This document shows, one piece after another, positions 1-7,344 of a stretch of DNA of 64,000 nt (position 1 is its first letter; each line of letters begins with the position of its first letter). Where the stretch lies: NCBI RefSeq assembly GCF_020009625.1, contig NZ_JAIHLP010000002.1, positions 1,798,001 to 1,862,000 of the forward strand, in the 5' to 3' direction. Origin of the DNA: Leifsonia poae. GTDB lineage: Bacteria > Actinomycetota > Actinomycetes > Actinomycetales > Microbacteriaceae. The notes under the pieces were generated by a model. That model made no database searches and was not told the origin of the DNA. It saw only the letters and a list, made by a program, of their open reading frames with translations. A program made the position numbers and the translations under genes.

Positions 1-207
1 CGGGCGCCACCAGCCCAGCAGCGACGTGGTGATCACCAGCAGGACGGCGCCGACTGCCAGGTCGACCACCGCCCCCTTCCAGGTCTCCTCTGCCGTTGCG
101 CCGATCCTCGTGTACGGGACGCCCATCAGCTTGGTGACCAGAAAGATCACGACGACATAGCCGATCCAGATCGCGAAACCGATCCAGAGACGAGGGCGTA
201 CGCGCAT
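1..207 (-). CDS. Membrane protein, N-terminal part (cut by window start)
   Basis: The first 69 residues of a minus-strand protein are visible, starting at the ATG at 207 with a purine-rich ribosome site (ggaaagg) upstream. The start is basic (MRVRPRLW). A hydrophobic helix follows at about residues 8-26 and a second at about 50-66, separated by a short polar stretch. This two-helix start resembles CPBP/CAAX-type membrane proteases, but none of their catalytic motifs lie within the visible part, so the family is a guess. It sits on the chromosomal side of the left element boundary and is probably core genome. Confidence 0.5.
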   Translation of the reverse strand, partial: MRVRPRLWIGFAIWIGYVVVIFLVTKLMGVPYTRIGATAEETWKGAVVDLAVGAVLLVITTSLLGWWRP

Positions 208-417
208 AGATGTGGCCTTTCCGAAGGGTTGGTGAGGTCAGCCGAAGAAGAAGAAGTTGGTGCGTCGCTGCTTACGGTCCCCGCAGAATACCGCATGCCG
301 TGGTGACCCAAGTCCTCTTCGATGGTGACCTGTACGCGGTTGCAGTCGCTCCGGATGCGGCTCGTGCGAATTCAGATGTAGTCAACATGTCGTCAAACGA
401 CTATGAGCCGCCAAGCG

Positions 418-463
418 AAACGCCCCGGATCCCAGTGTTTTCAAGGGATTCCGGGGCGTTCAA
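418..463 (-). terminator. Chromosomal terminator formerly downstream of tRNA-Ser
   Basis: A GC-rich hairpin (arms of about 15 bp with one bulged base, closed by an A/T-rich loop) lies directly outside the left attachment repeat. Read on the minus strand it would have followed the tRNA-Ser 3' end before the element inserted. Confidence 0.6.
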
Positions 464-464
464 T

Positions 465-491
465 TGGCGGTACCGGTGGGATTTGAACCCA
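465..491. repeat. Left attachment site (27-bp direct repeat)
   Basis: These 27 bp are identical to 16116-16142, which is the CCA end and T-arm side of the tRNA-Ser(CGA) gene. The sequences diverge at once on the inner side (tttacc here, cggtgg there). The rest of the tRNA is absent here, so this is the displaced copy of the recombination core. Confidence 0.9.
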
Positions 492-624
492 TTTACCACC
501 ACTGAGCACCTCGGCGATCTGAGCCCTGAGCCCCGTAAAAATGCGGATCTATCGACCGACAGCTCACGCTTGCTCACACCTCACAACAGGTGTTCCTGCA
601 CCAAATTGCACCACGCCGCTGCAG

Positions 625-1716
625 TCAGAGATGCTCGGCGCGCTGGCGACTCAGAGCATCAGTCACGTTGTCCAAGTCGTCCGGGAAGAGGGCCGCATAT
701 GTGTCGAGGGTGACCTTCGCCGACTTGTGGCCGAGCATACGCTGAACCACTTTGACGTTCGCGCCCGCGCTGATCGCGAGCGAGGCAGCCGTGTGTCTCA
801 AGTCATGGGGTGTGACCCGGCGAAAATCGGGATCGACCTTCATGCAACGCCTCACAGCGCCGGCGAACCACCCTTCGTAGGCGTGCCCACCTCTCAGGAA
901 GGTACCGTCCTCGGCGGGCCATAGTCGGTCGTCCGGGGCCTTGCCTTCGCAGGCGGCGGCGACTTCCGCATCTAGGAAATCCGGGTAGGCGATGGTCCGC
1001 CGCTCATGCGTCTTCACGCCACCCAGGATCTGCCGATAATTGACCTCGGCAACAGCCTCACGGATGTTCACTCGCCGCCGAGCAAGATCGACATTTCGCA
1101 CGCGAAGCGCCGTCGCCTCACCCCACCTCAGCCCGGTGTACGCAAGGAACCGCACGATCGTCGGGTGGATCGACGTGGAAGCCAGTGCCTCTACCTGCGA
1201 GTGAGTCAGGAAGACTTCGTCAGGGATGGGCTTCTTCTTGATCGTGATGCCCCGCGACGGGTTCTTCGTCACACGGTTGTCCTCGATCGCATCGTCAAAG
1301 ATGCCGGCGAGCAAGTCACGTGCGCGCCCTACCGTGGTGTGCGAGCGTCGCTCGCCAAGCTCTGTCAGCCAAATCTGGACATCGCGTTTGGTGATTGCGC
1401 CGACCGGGTAGTCTCCCCACCGCGGCAAGACGTGCACGCGCCATGCACTCTCCACCGAGTGAAAGCTGCTCTCGGTTACCTTCGCCCTATGGCGGTCAAC
1501 CCACTCCGCACCAAGCTGAGCGATGGTTGCTCGAGCGTCGGCCCGATCGACATACGCACCTCGAAGTTTTGAGACCTCGACAGTGGCGAGGTGTGCCTCT
1601 GCGTCACGCTTCAACTTGAAGCCTCGGTCATGTCCGCGAGTGCCGTCAGGCTTCGTATACCAAACCTCGTACAGCCGCCCCTTAGTTTTCGTGCTGTACG
1701 GCTTGACTGTGCCCAC
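625..1716 (-). CDS. int: Tyrosine recombinase (phage-type integrase)
   Basis: A 363-residue site-specific recombinase that should integrate and excise the surrounding element at the tRNA-Ser(CGA) 3' end. An N-terminal arm-binding region (about 1-60) and SAM-like core-binding domain (about 65-150) precede the catalytic domain. The catalytic set is visible: Arg in TGLRWGEA, His-x-x-Arg in HDLRHTAAS, the second His in MLGH and the nucleophile Tyr in TLDTYA. The start is GTG at 1716, chosen for the ggggag ribosome site 5 bases upstream. The stop lies 134 bp from the left attachment repeat. The length and motifs are complete, so it is probably active. Confidence 0.95.
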   Translation of the reverse strand: MGTVKPYSTKTKGRLYEVWYTKPDGTRGHDRGFKLKRDAEAHLATVEVSKLRGAYVDRADARATIAQLGAEWVDRHRAKVTESSFHSVESAWRVHVLPRWGDYPVGAITKRDVQIWLTELGERRSHTTVGRARDLLAGIFDDAIEDNRVTKNPSRGITIKKKPIPDEVFLTHSQVEALASTSIHPTIVRFLAYTGLRWGEATALRVRNVDLARRRVNIREAVAEVNYRQILGGVKTHERRTIAYPDFLDAEVAAACEGKAPDDRLWPAEDGTFLRGGHAYEGWFAGAVRRCMKVDPDFRRVTPHDLRHTAASLAISAGANVKVVQRMLGHKSAKVTLDTYAALFPDDLDNVTDALSRQRAEHL

Positions 1717-1750
1717 GTAGCTCCCCTTGGGTATCGATTCTGGTGATCAG

Positions 1751-1781
1751 TTGTGAGCTTACGGGTTGTTCTGTGTATAGT
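1751..1781 (+). promoter_or_regulatory. Possible sigma-70 promoter for the xis-rep-mob operon
   Basis: TTGTGA at 1751-1756 and TATAGT at 1776-1781 are separated by 19 bases and lie in the divergent region between the integrase and the plus-strand operon. The spacing is longer than ideal and the match is moderate. Confidence 0.35.
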
Positions 1782-1878
1782 TGCCGCACGCCTGAATGAT
1801 GTAAAAGGGCCAGGGTCAACAACGACCCGAACGTGTGGATACGCCAAGCAACCGCTAACGGGTTCGGCTAAGTAGGTC

Positions 1879-1901
1879 CCTCGAAGGTAATCACTTCGAG
1901 G
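1879..1901 (+). promoter_or_regulatory. Hairpin covering the excisionase ribosome site
   Basis: A perfect 8-bp inverted repeat (cctcgaag / cttcgagg, 7-base loop) lies just before the ATG at 1909. The only ribosome site, gagga at 1898-1902, falls mostly in the 3' arm. Folding would hide it, so translational control of the excisionase and the coupled rep gene is possible. Confidence 0.4.
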
Positions 1902-1908
1902 AATCCCT

Positions 1909-2136
1909 ATGTCAACATCCACCAATACCAGCACCGCTGTACTCGACTCGCTCCTCAGCTCGGCCACTCTGGCGAAGCGGCTGTACACCACCGAGCGCAA
2001 CCTGAGCGAATGGCGCATCACCGGCCGCGGCCCCAAGTTCATTCGCGTAGGCCGCACGCCGCTCTATCGACCTGAAGCCGTCGACGAATGGCTGCTGAGC
2101 CAGGAGCACGCGAGCACCTCCGAGGAGGTGCGCTGA
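1909..2136 (+). CDS. Excisionase-like helix-turn-helix protein
   Basis: A 75-residue MerR/AlpA-like winged-helix DNA-binding protein of the helix-turn-helix type 17 / excisionase class. The core (about residues 18-65) shows the usual pattern: TLAKRLYTTERNLSEWR as the turn region, then GRGPKFIRVGR and the wing PLYRPEAVDEWL. Such proteins bend DNA for excision or regulate replication genes. Its stop overlaps the rep start (TGATG), so the two are probably translationally coupled. The position between the integrase and rep fits a recombination directionality factor. A role as operon regulator is the main alternative. Confidence 0.85.
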   Translation: MSTSTNTSTAVLDSLLSSATLAKRLYTTERNLSEWRITGRGPKFIRVGRTPLYRPEAVDEWLLSQEHASTSEEVR

Positions 2137-3863
2137 TGGGTCGCGTAGCCGTCACGGACGTCGCTGTGGAAACTGTGGATTCCACTCTCTCCGATCCTCT
2201 GACCACCACGAATTCGAGCGGATTCCAGGCGGGGGGCACTGTGCTTGTGCCCCCCGCCCAACCGACTGTGGAAACTGTGGATTTCAACGCGAATGTTGCT
2301 CTCCCGACCGATCTCGCTGCGTCCGACAACTCCGCCTCGCTCAATTCCGATCCGTACGCCCCGGGTGGTCCATGGCACTATGCCGAAAGCTTGAAGGGTC
2401 GGGTCTTCATGATCACGACTGACTGGGCGCATCCCGATTCAGGCGATGTCATCATCACTCCGGCAAAGGTCGCCGAAGTCGTCGCGCGCAAGGGCAACCT
2501 CCGCACCGCATGGATCAGCCATGACAAGGATCCCTATACGGCTGAGGATCTCGAGAAGAATCCTCGCGCTGTCGTCGGCCAACCCAAGCCATCGCACGTC
2601 CACATCGTCGAGGAGCGAAAGAATGAGACGCGGCTTGGTTCCGTAGCGCGGGCGTACGGCTTGTCCCCGAATTTCATCAAGGTGAAGAAGGGGCACGGCG
2701 TTTTCCTCGACCTGGTCGAGTACCTGACACACGAACATTCGAAGCAGACAGCGCTCGGCAAGTACCGCTACGACGATTCTGAGGTCCAGGCAAACTTCGA
2801 ATTTCGCGAAGAAGTCGATGAGCACGTCGCTGGACGGTCCACCGGTACCAAGATCCGCAGCTCGAAGAAGCTCGATGCCCTCTATCTCGATGTCATGCAC
2901 GGGGAGCTGACTTTGCGTCAGGTGCGCCAGGAGCACCCGCTGGAGTACGCGCGGAACCTGCGAAAGTTCCACGACCTTCGACGCGATTTCATGTTGTCGA
3001 GCCCACCGCCGAGCGTCCGAGTCAACTACTACGTGTTCGGCCAGTCAGGCGCCGGGAAGTCCACGCTCGCACGCATGTTCGCGCGGGCTCTCTACCCGCA
3101 CCTTGACGCAGAGGAATGCTACTTCGACGCCGGCGATCCGAAGGTGATGGCCCAGAACTATGGGGGTCAACCGGTCATGATCCTTGACGACTACCGACCC
3201 AAAGACCTGATCTTCGGTTTCGGGAGCCGCACGTCGGTTTGGCGGGCATTTGATACGTCGCCCGGAAGGGCTGATGTGAATATCAAGAATGGGGCTGTCC
3301 GCATGGTCCAGTCCGTCAATATCGTCACCGGGGTGGTGCCGTACGAGCAGTTTCTGACCGACCTCGCTGGGAGCTACCAAGGCCCCGACGGAGTCGCTCA
3401 CGAAGCGGAGGACGACCGTCAGGCATTCAGACGATTCCCCTTTGTCGCGGAGGTGACGCCCGAGACGTTCGAGTTCTACGCGAATAAGGGATTCTTTGAC
3501 GGAACGGACGAGTATCGCCAATTCCAACAGCTCTTCACGATGAAGTGCAGCATGCGACGGATCGCTAAAACCCTGGACTCCATCGAGTCCGAGAAGGGAA
3601 AGGACGAGTTCCGCATTGCCCTTGGCGAAAGGGTACTCGGCGGGATGATCGCATCACACCAAGACGTCCGCCCTAAAGGCTCCATGCTCGCGGCCGACGC
3701 GATCGCAGAGCTCGACACGGTTACTGCTCTCACAGGTGACGAGATGGCGGCCGACAAAGCCAGGAGGGTTTTGGACGCGGAGGCCGCCGAGGAAGTAGCC
3801 CGACTTGAGGCCAAGAAGCTCTGGGAGGTGCGTGGCGATGGGTCGGCTATCTATCAAGGCTGA
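2136..3863 (+). CDS. rep: Rolling-circle Rep: HUH endonuclease fused to SF3 helicase
   Basis: A 575-residue replication initiator. The start is the ATG at 2136 with gaggaggt just upstream, overlapping the previous stop. Residues 1-75 are low-complexity and coincide with an origin-like DNA structure. The HUH domain follows (about 80-225), with metal-binding His154-Val-His156 in PSHVHIVEE and a probable nicking tyrosine, Tyr196, in EYLTHEHSKQ. This block resembles the pMV158 RepB / Rep_2 family. A P-loop helicase domain follows (about 285-470), with Walker A GQSGAGKST near 302, Walker B MILDDY near 348 and an SF3-like motif C asparagine in SVNIVTG. HUH plus SF3 is the architecture of CRESS-virus Reps and the bacterial plasmids related to them. 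It could drive plasmid-like replication of the excised circle. Confidence 0.85.
   Translation: MGRVAVTDVAVETVDSTLSDPLTTTNSSGFQAGGTVLVPPAQPTVETVDFNANVALPTDLAASDNSASLNSDPYAPGGPWHYAESLKGRVFMITTDWAHPDSGDVIITPAKVAEVVARKGNLRTAWISHDKDPYTAEDLEKNPRAVVGQPKPSHVHIVEERKNETRLGSVARAYGLSPNFIKVKKGHGVFLDLVEYLTHEHSKQTALGKYRYDDSEVQANFEFREEVDEHVAGRSTGTKIRSSKKLDALYLDVMHGELTLRQVRQEHPLEYARNLRKFHDLRRDFMLSSPPPSVRVNYYVFGQSGAGKSTLARMFARALYPHLDAEECYFDAGDPKVMAQNYGGQPVMILDDYRPKDLIFGFGSRTSVWRAFDTSPGRADVNIKNGAVRMVQSVNIVTGVVPYEQFLTDLAGSYQGPDGVAHEAEDDRQAFRRFPFVAEVTPETFEFYANKGFFDGTDEYRQFQQLFTMKCSMRRIAKTLDSIESEKGKDEFRIALGERVLGGMIASHQDVRPKGSMLAADAIAELDTVTALTGDEMAADKARRVLDAEAAEEVARLEAKKLWEVRGDGSAIYQG
2164..2283. other. Candidate double-strand origin inside rep: iterons around a hairpin
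   Basis: An 18-bp sequence, ctgtggaaactgtggatt, occurs at 2164-2181 and 2266-2283, and is itself a near-duplication of ctgtgga. Between the copies is a perfect 12-bp inverted repeat, ggcggggggcac / gtgccccccgcc (2228-2239 and 2247-2258), with a 7-base loop tgtgctt. Direct repeats beside a GC-rich hairpin, next to or inside the rep gene, are the layout of rolling-circle origins. The coding sequence over it translates to low-complexity residues, as if shaped by the DNA structure. Nicking in the loop is inference. Confidence 0.55.
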
Positions 3864-4233
3864 CTCGACCGGGCCGGTTGCGGCCTTCCGTTTGCCCAGT
3901 GGCTGCTTCAATGCGGAGCGATTGGCAGCCGACGCTCGGTCAAGCGACCAGCGTGACCGGGTAGCAGGGCACCGTTCCCGGTGCCCTCGACACGCAACGC
4001 GCGTCGGCGCCCCGCAGGGCACCAGGAACTTTGAAGAGCGGAGCGAGATCAAAGTGTATGGGGCTACACCTTCTGCTGCCGCGAAGGAGACCATCACCCT
4101 CCGGAAGGAGCACTGGGGTGGTGGTCGGAGTCGCGGCAGCAGAAGCCCCTCGGGAGAGTCGCCGAAGGCATCGAGGGGTGCGACGACGAAGTCGGTGCAC
4201 CCCTCGATGAGCGTCGAGCGTGGTGAAGCATGA
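3838..4233 (+). CDS. Possible small basic protein between rep and mob
   Basis: An open frame of 131 codons begins with ATG at 3838 after a good ribosome site (gggaggtg) and overlaps the rep end by 26 bases. Its stop overlaps the relaxase start (ATGA), so translation could be coupled. The predicted product is Arg- and Ser-rich with no domain I recognise. The same stretch is full of long inverted repeats and may serve mainly as cis-acting DNA, the open frame keeping ribosomes moving into mob. I cannot decide whether the protein matters. Confidence 0.4.
   Translation: MGRLSIKADSTGPVAAFRLPSGCFNAERLAADARSSDQRDRVAGHRSRCPRHATRVGAPQGTRNFEERSEIKVYGATPSAAAKETITLRKEHWGGGRSRGSRSPSGESPKASRGATTKSVHPSMSVERGEA
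3966..4209. other. Inverted-repeat cluster before mob: candidate oriT or single-strand origin
   Basis: Three perfect inverted repeats occur within 245 bp directly upstream of the relaxase gene. First is a 9-bp hairpin (agggcaccg / cggtgccct, 3966-3987, 4-base loop). Second is a 13-bp pair (cttctgctgccgc / gcggcagcagaag, 4070-4082 and 4133-4145), whose interior can pair further. Third is a 12-bp pair (catcgaggggtg / cacccctcgatg, 4169-4180 and 4198-4209); its left arm can also pair with cccctcg at 4146-4152, so alternative folds exist. MobV relaxases usually act on an oriT just upstream of mob, and single-strand origins are similarly structured. Confidence 0.5.
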
Positions 4234-5393
4234 GCTACACGATGACGTTCGACGTGTCCCACAAGGTGGGACTCGGAGGAGGACACTTGCAGAGCTTCTT
4301 TCGCCACATAGCGCGGGACGTGGATTCAGAAGCAGGATTCCCGTTCGCGCACGTCAACAAGAACATCGTCCCGGAACGTACGCGCTTCAATTTCACAAGA
4401 GTGAACGACGGCGCAGGCGGCTTCCGCGCACTCCAGTCGGTCGACGGTCGACCGCCATCCCATGAGTTCGATGACTACCTGCAAAGTCGCCTAGCGACGG
4501 TGAAGAGGACCCTCCGTAAGGACGCAAAGCCGATTCGCGGCGTCATTCTGCAGCTCGACCCAAAGTGGTACGACGATCACAACCCTGATTGGCGCGAGCG
4601 CGGAATGAACCCTGAAGCCATCGGCTACATGAATGCTGCGATGGCTTGGGCCTGCGAGGAACTGGGGCATCAGAACATCGTCGGCTTCTCCCTGCATCTC
4701 GACGAGTACAGCCCTCAGCTCCAGGTTCTGGTGACACCTGTCACCGAGGACGCACGGCTCTCGCAGAAGGATTTCTTCCCAGGGCCGTGGGACTTGGCAC
4801 GACAGCACAAGGAATTGCGCGAACATATGGATGCCGCCGGCTACGACGTCGAGTTCGGTGTCACGGAACGCTCGAAGGAACACCTCAGCAGTAGCGAGTT
4901 CCAGGCAAAAGCCGACCGGCTACGCGATGCCGCCGATGACGTCGAGGACGAAAAGGCGACCTACGAGACCCTTCGCGTCAGTCTCAAGAACAGGGAGTCC
5001 AACCTTGACCGACGAGAGTCCGGCATCTCGGCGAGGGAGCTCGAGCTCGCGGCTACGCGCGCGGAGGCAGCTCAGGCGATCGATGCGGCGCACGAAGCAG
5101 AGCGAAGCGCGCGGAGCGCGCGGCTTGCTGCGGAGCGAGAGCGAAAGGAGGCGGAGCTCGAGCGCGATCAACTCCGGGCGACGAATGAGCGACTGCAACA
5201 GATCCCTCCGGACATCGAGCGTTGGCTCGACAAAGCGAAATTCGGAGGGAAGCCAGCTCGCGAGTACTTCGATGCAGCCGCAGAGAAGGCAAGGGCCACG
5301 CGTAGCGAGGTGAAGCTGCTCATCGATGGAGACCGAGGGCCGTTCCGAGGACCACGCCGGCGTCAGAAAGAGGAGGACCTTGACCTCAGTTGA
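4230..5393 (+). CDS. mob: MobV/Pre-type relaxase with altered motif III
   Basis: A 387-residue protein resembling plasmid Mob/Pre relaxases, which nick oriT and lead the transferred strand. The N-terminal relaxase part spans about 1-220. The family metal motif HxDExxPHxH appears as HLDEYSPQLQ at 156-165: His156, Asp158, Glu159 and Pro162 are kept, while both later histidines are glutamines (Gln163, Gln165). Residues of about 225-330 are charged and heptad-rich, a predicted long coiled coil as in other Mob proteins, followed by a basic tail. The gene starts in an ATGA overlap. The changed metal site means it may use other ligands, bind DNA only, or be inactive. Confidence 0.75.
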   Translation: MSYTMTFDVSHKVGLGGGHLQSFFRHIARDVDSEAGFPFAHVNKNIVPERTRFNFTRVNDGAGGFRALQSVDGRPPSHEFDDYLQSRLATVKRTLRKDAKPIRGVILQLDPKWYDDHNPDWRERGMNPEAIGYMNAAMAWACEELGHQNIVGFSLHLDEYSPQLQVLVTPVTEDARLSQKDFFPGPWDLARQHKELREHMDAAGYDVEFGVTERSKEHLSSSEFQAKADRLRDAADDVEDEKATYETLRVSLKNRESNLDRRESGISARELELAATRAEAAQAIDAAHEAERSARSARLAAERERKEAELERDQLRATNERLQQIPPDIERWLDKAKFGGKPAREYFDAAAEKARATRSEVKLLIDGDRGPFRGPRRRQKEEDLDLS

Positions 5394-5769
5394 TCATTTC
5401 GGATCGGGCGGCGTCAACGACGACACTGGCCGCGTCCGGCGCCGACTCCCTGATGAATCGCGCCGGCGATACATCATTCAGGAGCGGGTTCATTCCTTTG
5501 AACCAAGATTGAATTGTGACCGGGTCCCAGAGTTGGAGAAGAATGCCCAGCGCACGAAAGGCCGTCCGCAGTCTGGTGGCGTTTTCGACGTCGGGAACGT
5601 CTCGGCCGGTTGCCCAGGCGGTCGCCGTTGCAGTTGTGCTGACTCGCCCGATGTACGCCACGAGACGGATTCCGAGTTGGTCCCGAAGCTGCGTCACGAC
5701 CTGATCGATCGGAAGACTTCCGGATGCTTCGTTTGCGTGAAGCCCGCGCCAATCGTCATCATTCTTCAT
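5386..5769 (-). CDS. Orphan DUF2384 (Xre/MbcA/ParS antitoxin-like) protein
   Basis: A 127-residue protein, with the ATG at 5769 preferred over an upstream TTG. The N-terminal half (about 20-75) is helical and helix-turn-helix-like, with ATAWATGRDVP as a possible recognition segment. The C-terminal part has the DUF2384 toxin-binding pattern: SWFKGMNPLLNDVSP followed by a short helix, in place of the usual W...NP.L.G..P. Family members normally pair with a RES-domain toxin, but none lies beside it. The nearest plus-strand genes (6058, 6295) do not look like RES proteins. It overlaps the mob stop convergently by 8 bp. It may regulate element genes or neutralise a toxin elsewhere. Confidence 0.55.
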   Translation of the reverse strand: MKNDDDWRGLHANEASGSLPIDQVVTQLRDQLGIRLVAYIGRVSTTATATAWATGRDVPDVENATRLRTAFRALGILLQLWDPVTIQSWFKGMNPLLNDVSPARFIRESAPDAASVVVDAARSEMIN

Positions 5770-6057
5770 GGGTCCATGCTGGCTCAAAGAACGCGCCAAC
5801 GGGATCCAACCGAAGCGGAACTGTTAATCATCTGGGAAGCCAGAATGACCGCGAGCCCCTGGATGCCTTACCCAATTCGTCAGGTCTGCTCGTATCCGAG
5901 CACATCGGGATACCCAGCCGCGTTCGCCGTCCGATTTGGCTCGGTGAAGCTGACTCGCATCCTCGTCGCAATGGGTCTAGCTTGCCTCTCATGCCGCCAT
6001 CTAATCCCATTCCCATCAGCGCCAACGGTCGAATTGGTTCTGTAGATAGCAGCACCC

Positions 6058-6294
6058 ATGCCTGAGTCGTCTTGGCGCGATGTCTGGCCTGAGTTCAGGC
6101 TGAAGTTGGTCGATGAGACAGCTCGGTGCCTGGCAGATCAACAACCGTGGGCGACCGGTCGGCGAGGTCGCGGTTGGGACGCCCTGTCAGTAGCGGAACA
6201 ACACAATCTGACTGAGTACGTTGCTCGCGTCTTTCTCGCGCAGGATCAAGCAGCTCACAACTTGTTCGGCGTTCCCGACGATGGCGATGATTGA
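6058..6294 (+). CDS. Small hypothetical protein (78 aa)
   Basis: A soluble acidic protein of 78 residues with no recognised domain. It is predicted mostly helical (WRDVWPEFRLKLVDETARCL, then SVAEQHNLTEYVARVFLA). It starts at the ATG at 6058 in the divergent region facing the DUF2384 gene. Its stop directly precedes the next start (TGAATG), which suggests coexpression with the gene at 6295. No function can be assigned. Confidence 0.55.
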   Translation: MPESSWRDVWPEFRLKLVDETARCLADQQPWATGRRGRGWDALSVAEQHNLTEYVARVFLAQDQAAHNLFGVPDDGDD

Positions 6295-7011
6295 ATGCCG
6301 CCCAATTCTTATCCAATTTGGTGGCGATCTGTCTCAGTGCCGCCCCCAGCAAGCTGGAAGTATCAGTTCGAAGAGTTCACCGGCGAAGGGTCTGCAGGCG
6401 AGTGGGCATTGGCCGCGGCGATTGTCATCGCGGACGTGCGTGCACGAACATCACACGGCCCGACATTCGGCGAACTCTTCCTCCAGCTACTACCCGATAC
6501 GAATGGCCTTCCGGGGCAATTCCCGGACGGAATGGAATACATCGAGCGCCGGCGCGCGGTCAGCGGCTTTCGACTGCACACCGCGATCGAATGGCACCGT
6601 CAAGGGATGGTCAGGTGGAGCACGGGAGTTGAGCGGAGCCTTCAAGTCGGACGACGGTTCCATATGCTGTCTCATACTCACCAACGCACGGTCTTTTGCG
6701 AGCTCAGCGACGCGCTCGGACCCACGCTGGTCTCGGCTCTTTTGGGAGCAGAGAGCGTGAGGCGGCAACATAACTCGGCAAGTCACGGTGGCGTAAGACT
6801 CACGCCTGTCGAATGGAAGAGGTTGAAGTTCGCATACGCGATGTGGAATTTGTTGGAAGCCAGCGAAGGCCCTGATGTCGCGCGACGGTGGTTCGTCGGT
6901 GGCAACGCTCGACTCGGCCAATCCACACCGGTCATGGCCATCCGCAACGATCGCCACGTCCAAGTGCGATCGGCTATCGAATCGTTTATCCAGGACGCCG
7001 TCGACGAGTAA
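6295..7011 (+). CDS. Hypothetical protein with DUF2384-like tail
   Basis: A 238-residue soluble protein beginning one base after the previous stop. The N-terminal half has no family I know. A central helix-turn-helix-like stretch (about 95-140: STGVERSLQVGRRF, then RTVFCELSDALG) precedes a C-terminal segment, WFVGGNARLGQSTP followed by a helix, that matches the DUF2384/MbcA pattern. With 5386-5769 this gives two such proteins back to back across one divergent promoter region. An antitoxin-like or regulatory role is inference. Confidence 0.6.
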   Translation: MPPNSYPIWWRSVSVPPPASWKYQFEEFTGEGSAGEWALAAAIVIADVRARTSHGPTFGELFLQLLPDTNGLPGQFPDGMEYIERRRAVSGFRLHTAIEWHRQGMVRWSTGVERSLQVGRRFHMLSHTHQRTVFCELSDALGPTLVSALLGAESVRRQHNSASHGGVRLTPVEWKRLKFAYAMWNLLEASEGPDVARRWFVGGNARLGQSTPVMAIRNDRHVQVRSAIESFIQDAVDE

Positions 7012-7104
7012 GTGGCCGACGGCGGGTCACATGGGCCAACGGCGATGTGCCTACCTTCATAATCCATCGTGGAGATCTAGGTAGGGCTTTAAAGCAGGCG
7101 TCGC

Positions 7105-7341
7105 TCAGCTGGGCAGTTCCGATCGATGCGCGCGTTGTAGCGCGGACTTAATGAGCCAGCCAGAAGCCCCAATCACCGGAATCACGAGTACCGCCACGGT
7201 CCAAATAACATGCTGCGCTCCCGTTAGCGACCTCGATCTTGTGAGCGAAACGAGGGCGGTAATCGTCAGCGCCGCCCAGAGGATGAGAATAGCTGGTCCG
7301 AAGAACTCGAATCCGCTTGGCAATACTGGGTCGCTGGGCAT
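7105..7341 (-). CDS. Two-helix membrane protein with PLDc_N-like fold
   Basis: A 78-residue protein with two hydrophobic segments (about 10-31 and 43-64) joined by a short basic loop, SLTRSRSLTGAQHVIW. This arrangement is typical of the phospholipase D nuclease N-terminal (PLDc_N) module found as stand-alone actinobacterial membrane proteins. There is no catalytic HKD motif. It lies 3 bp downstream of the gene ending at 7345, so both are probably one transcript. Function unknown. Confidence 0.65.
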   Translation of the reverse strand: MPSDPVLPSGFEFFGPAILILWAALTITALVSLTRSRSLTGAQHVIWTVAVLVIPVIGASGWLIKSALQRAHRSELPS

Positions 7342-7344
7342 GTC

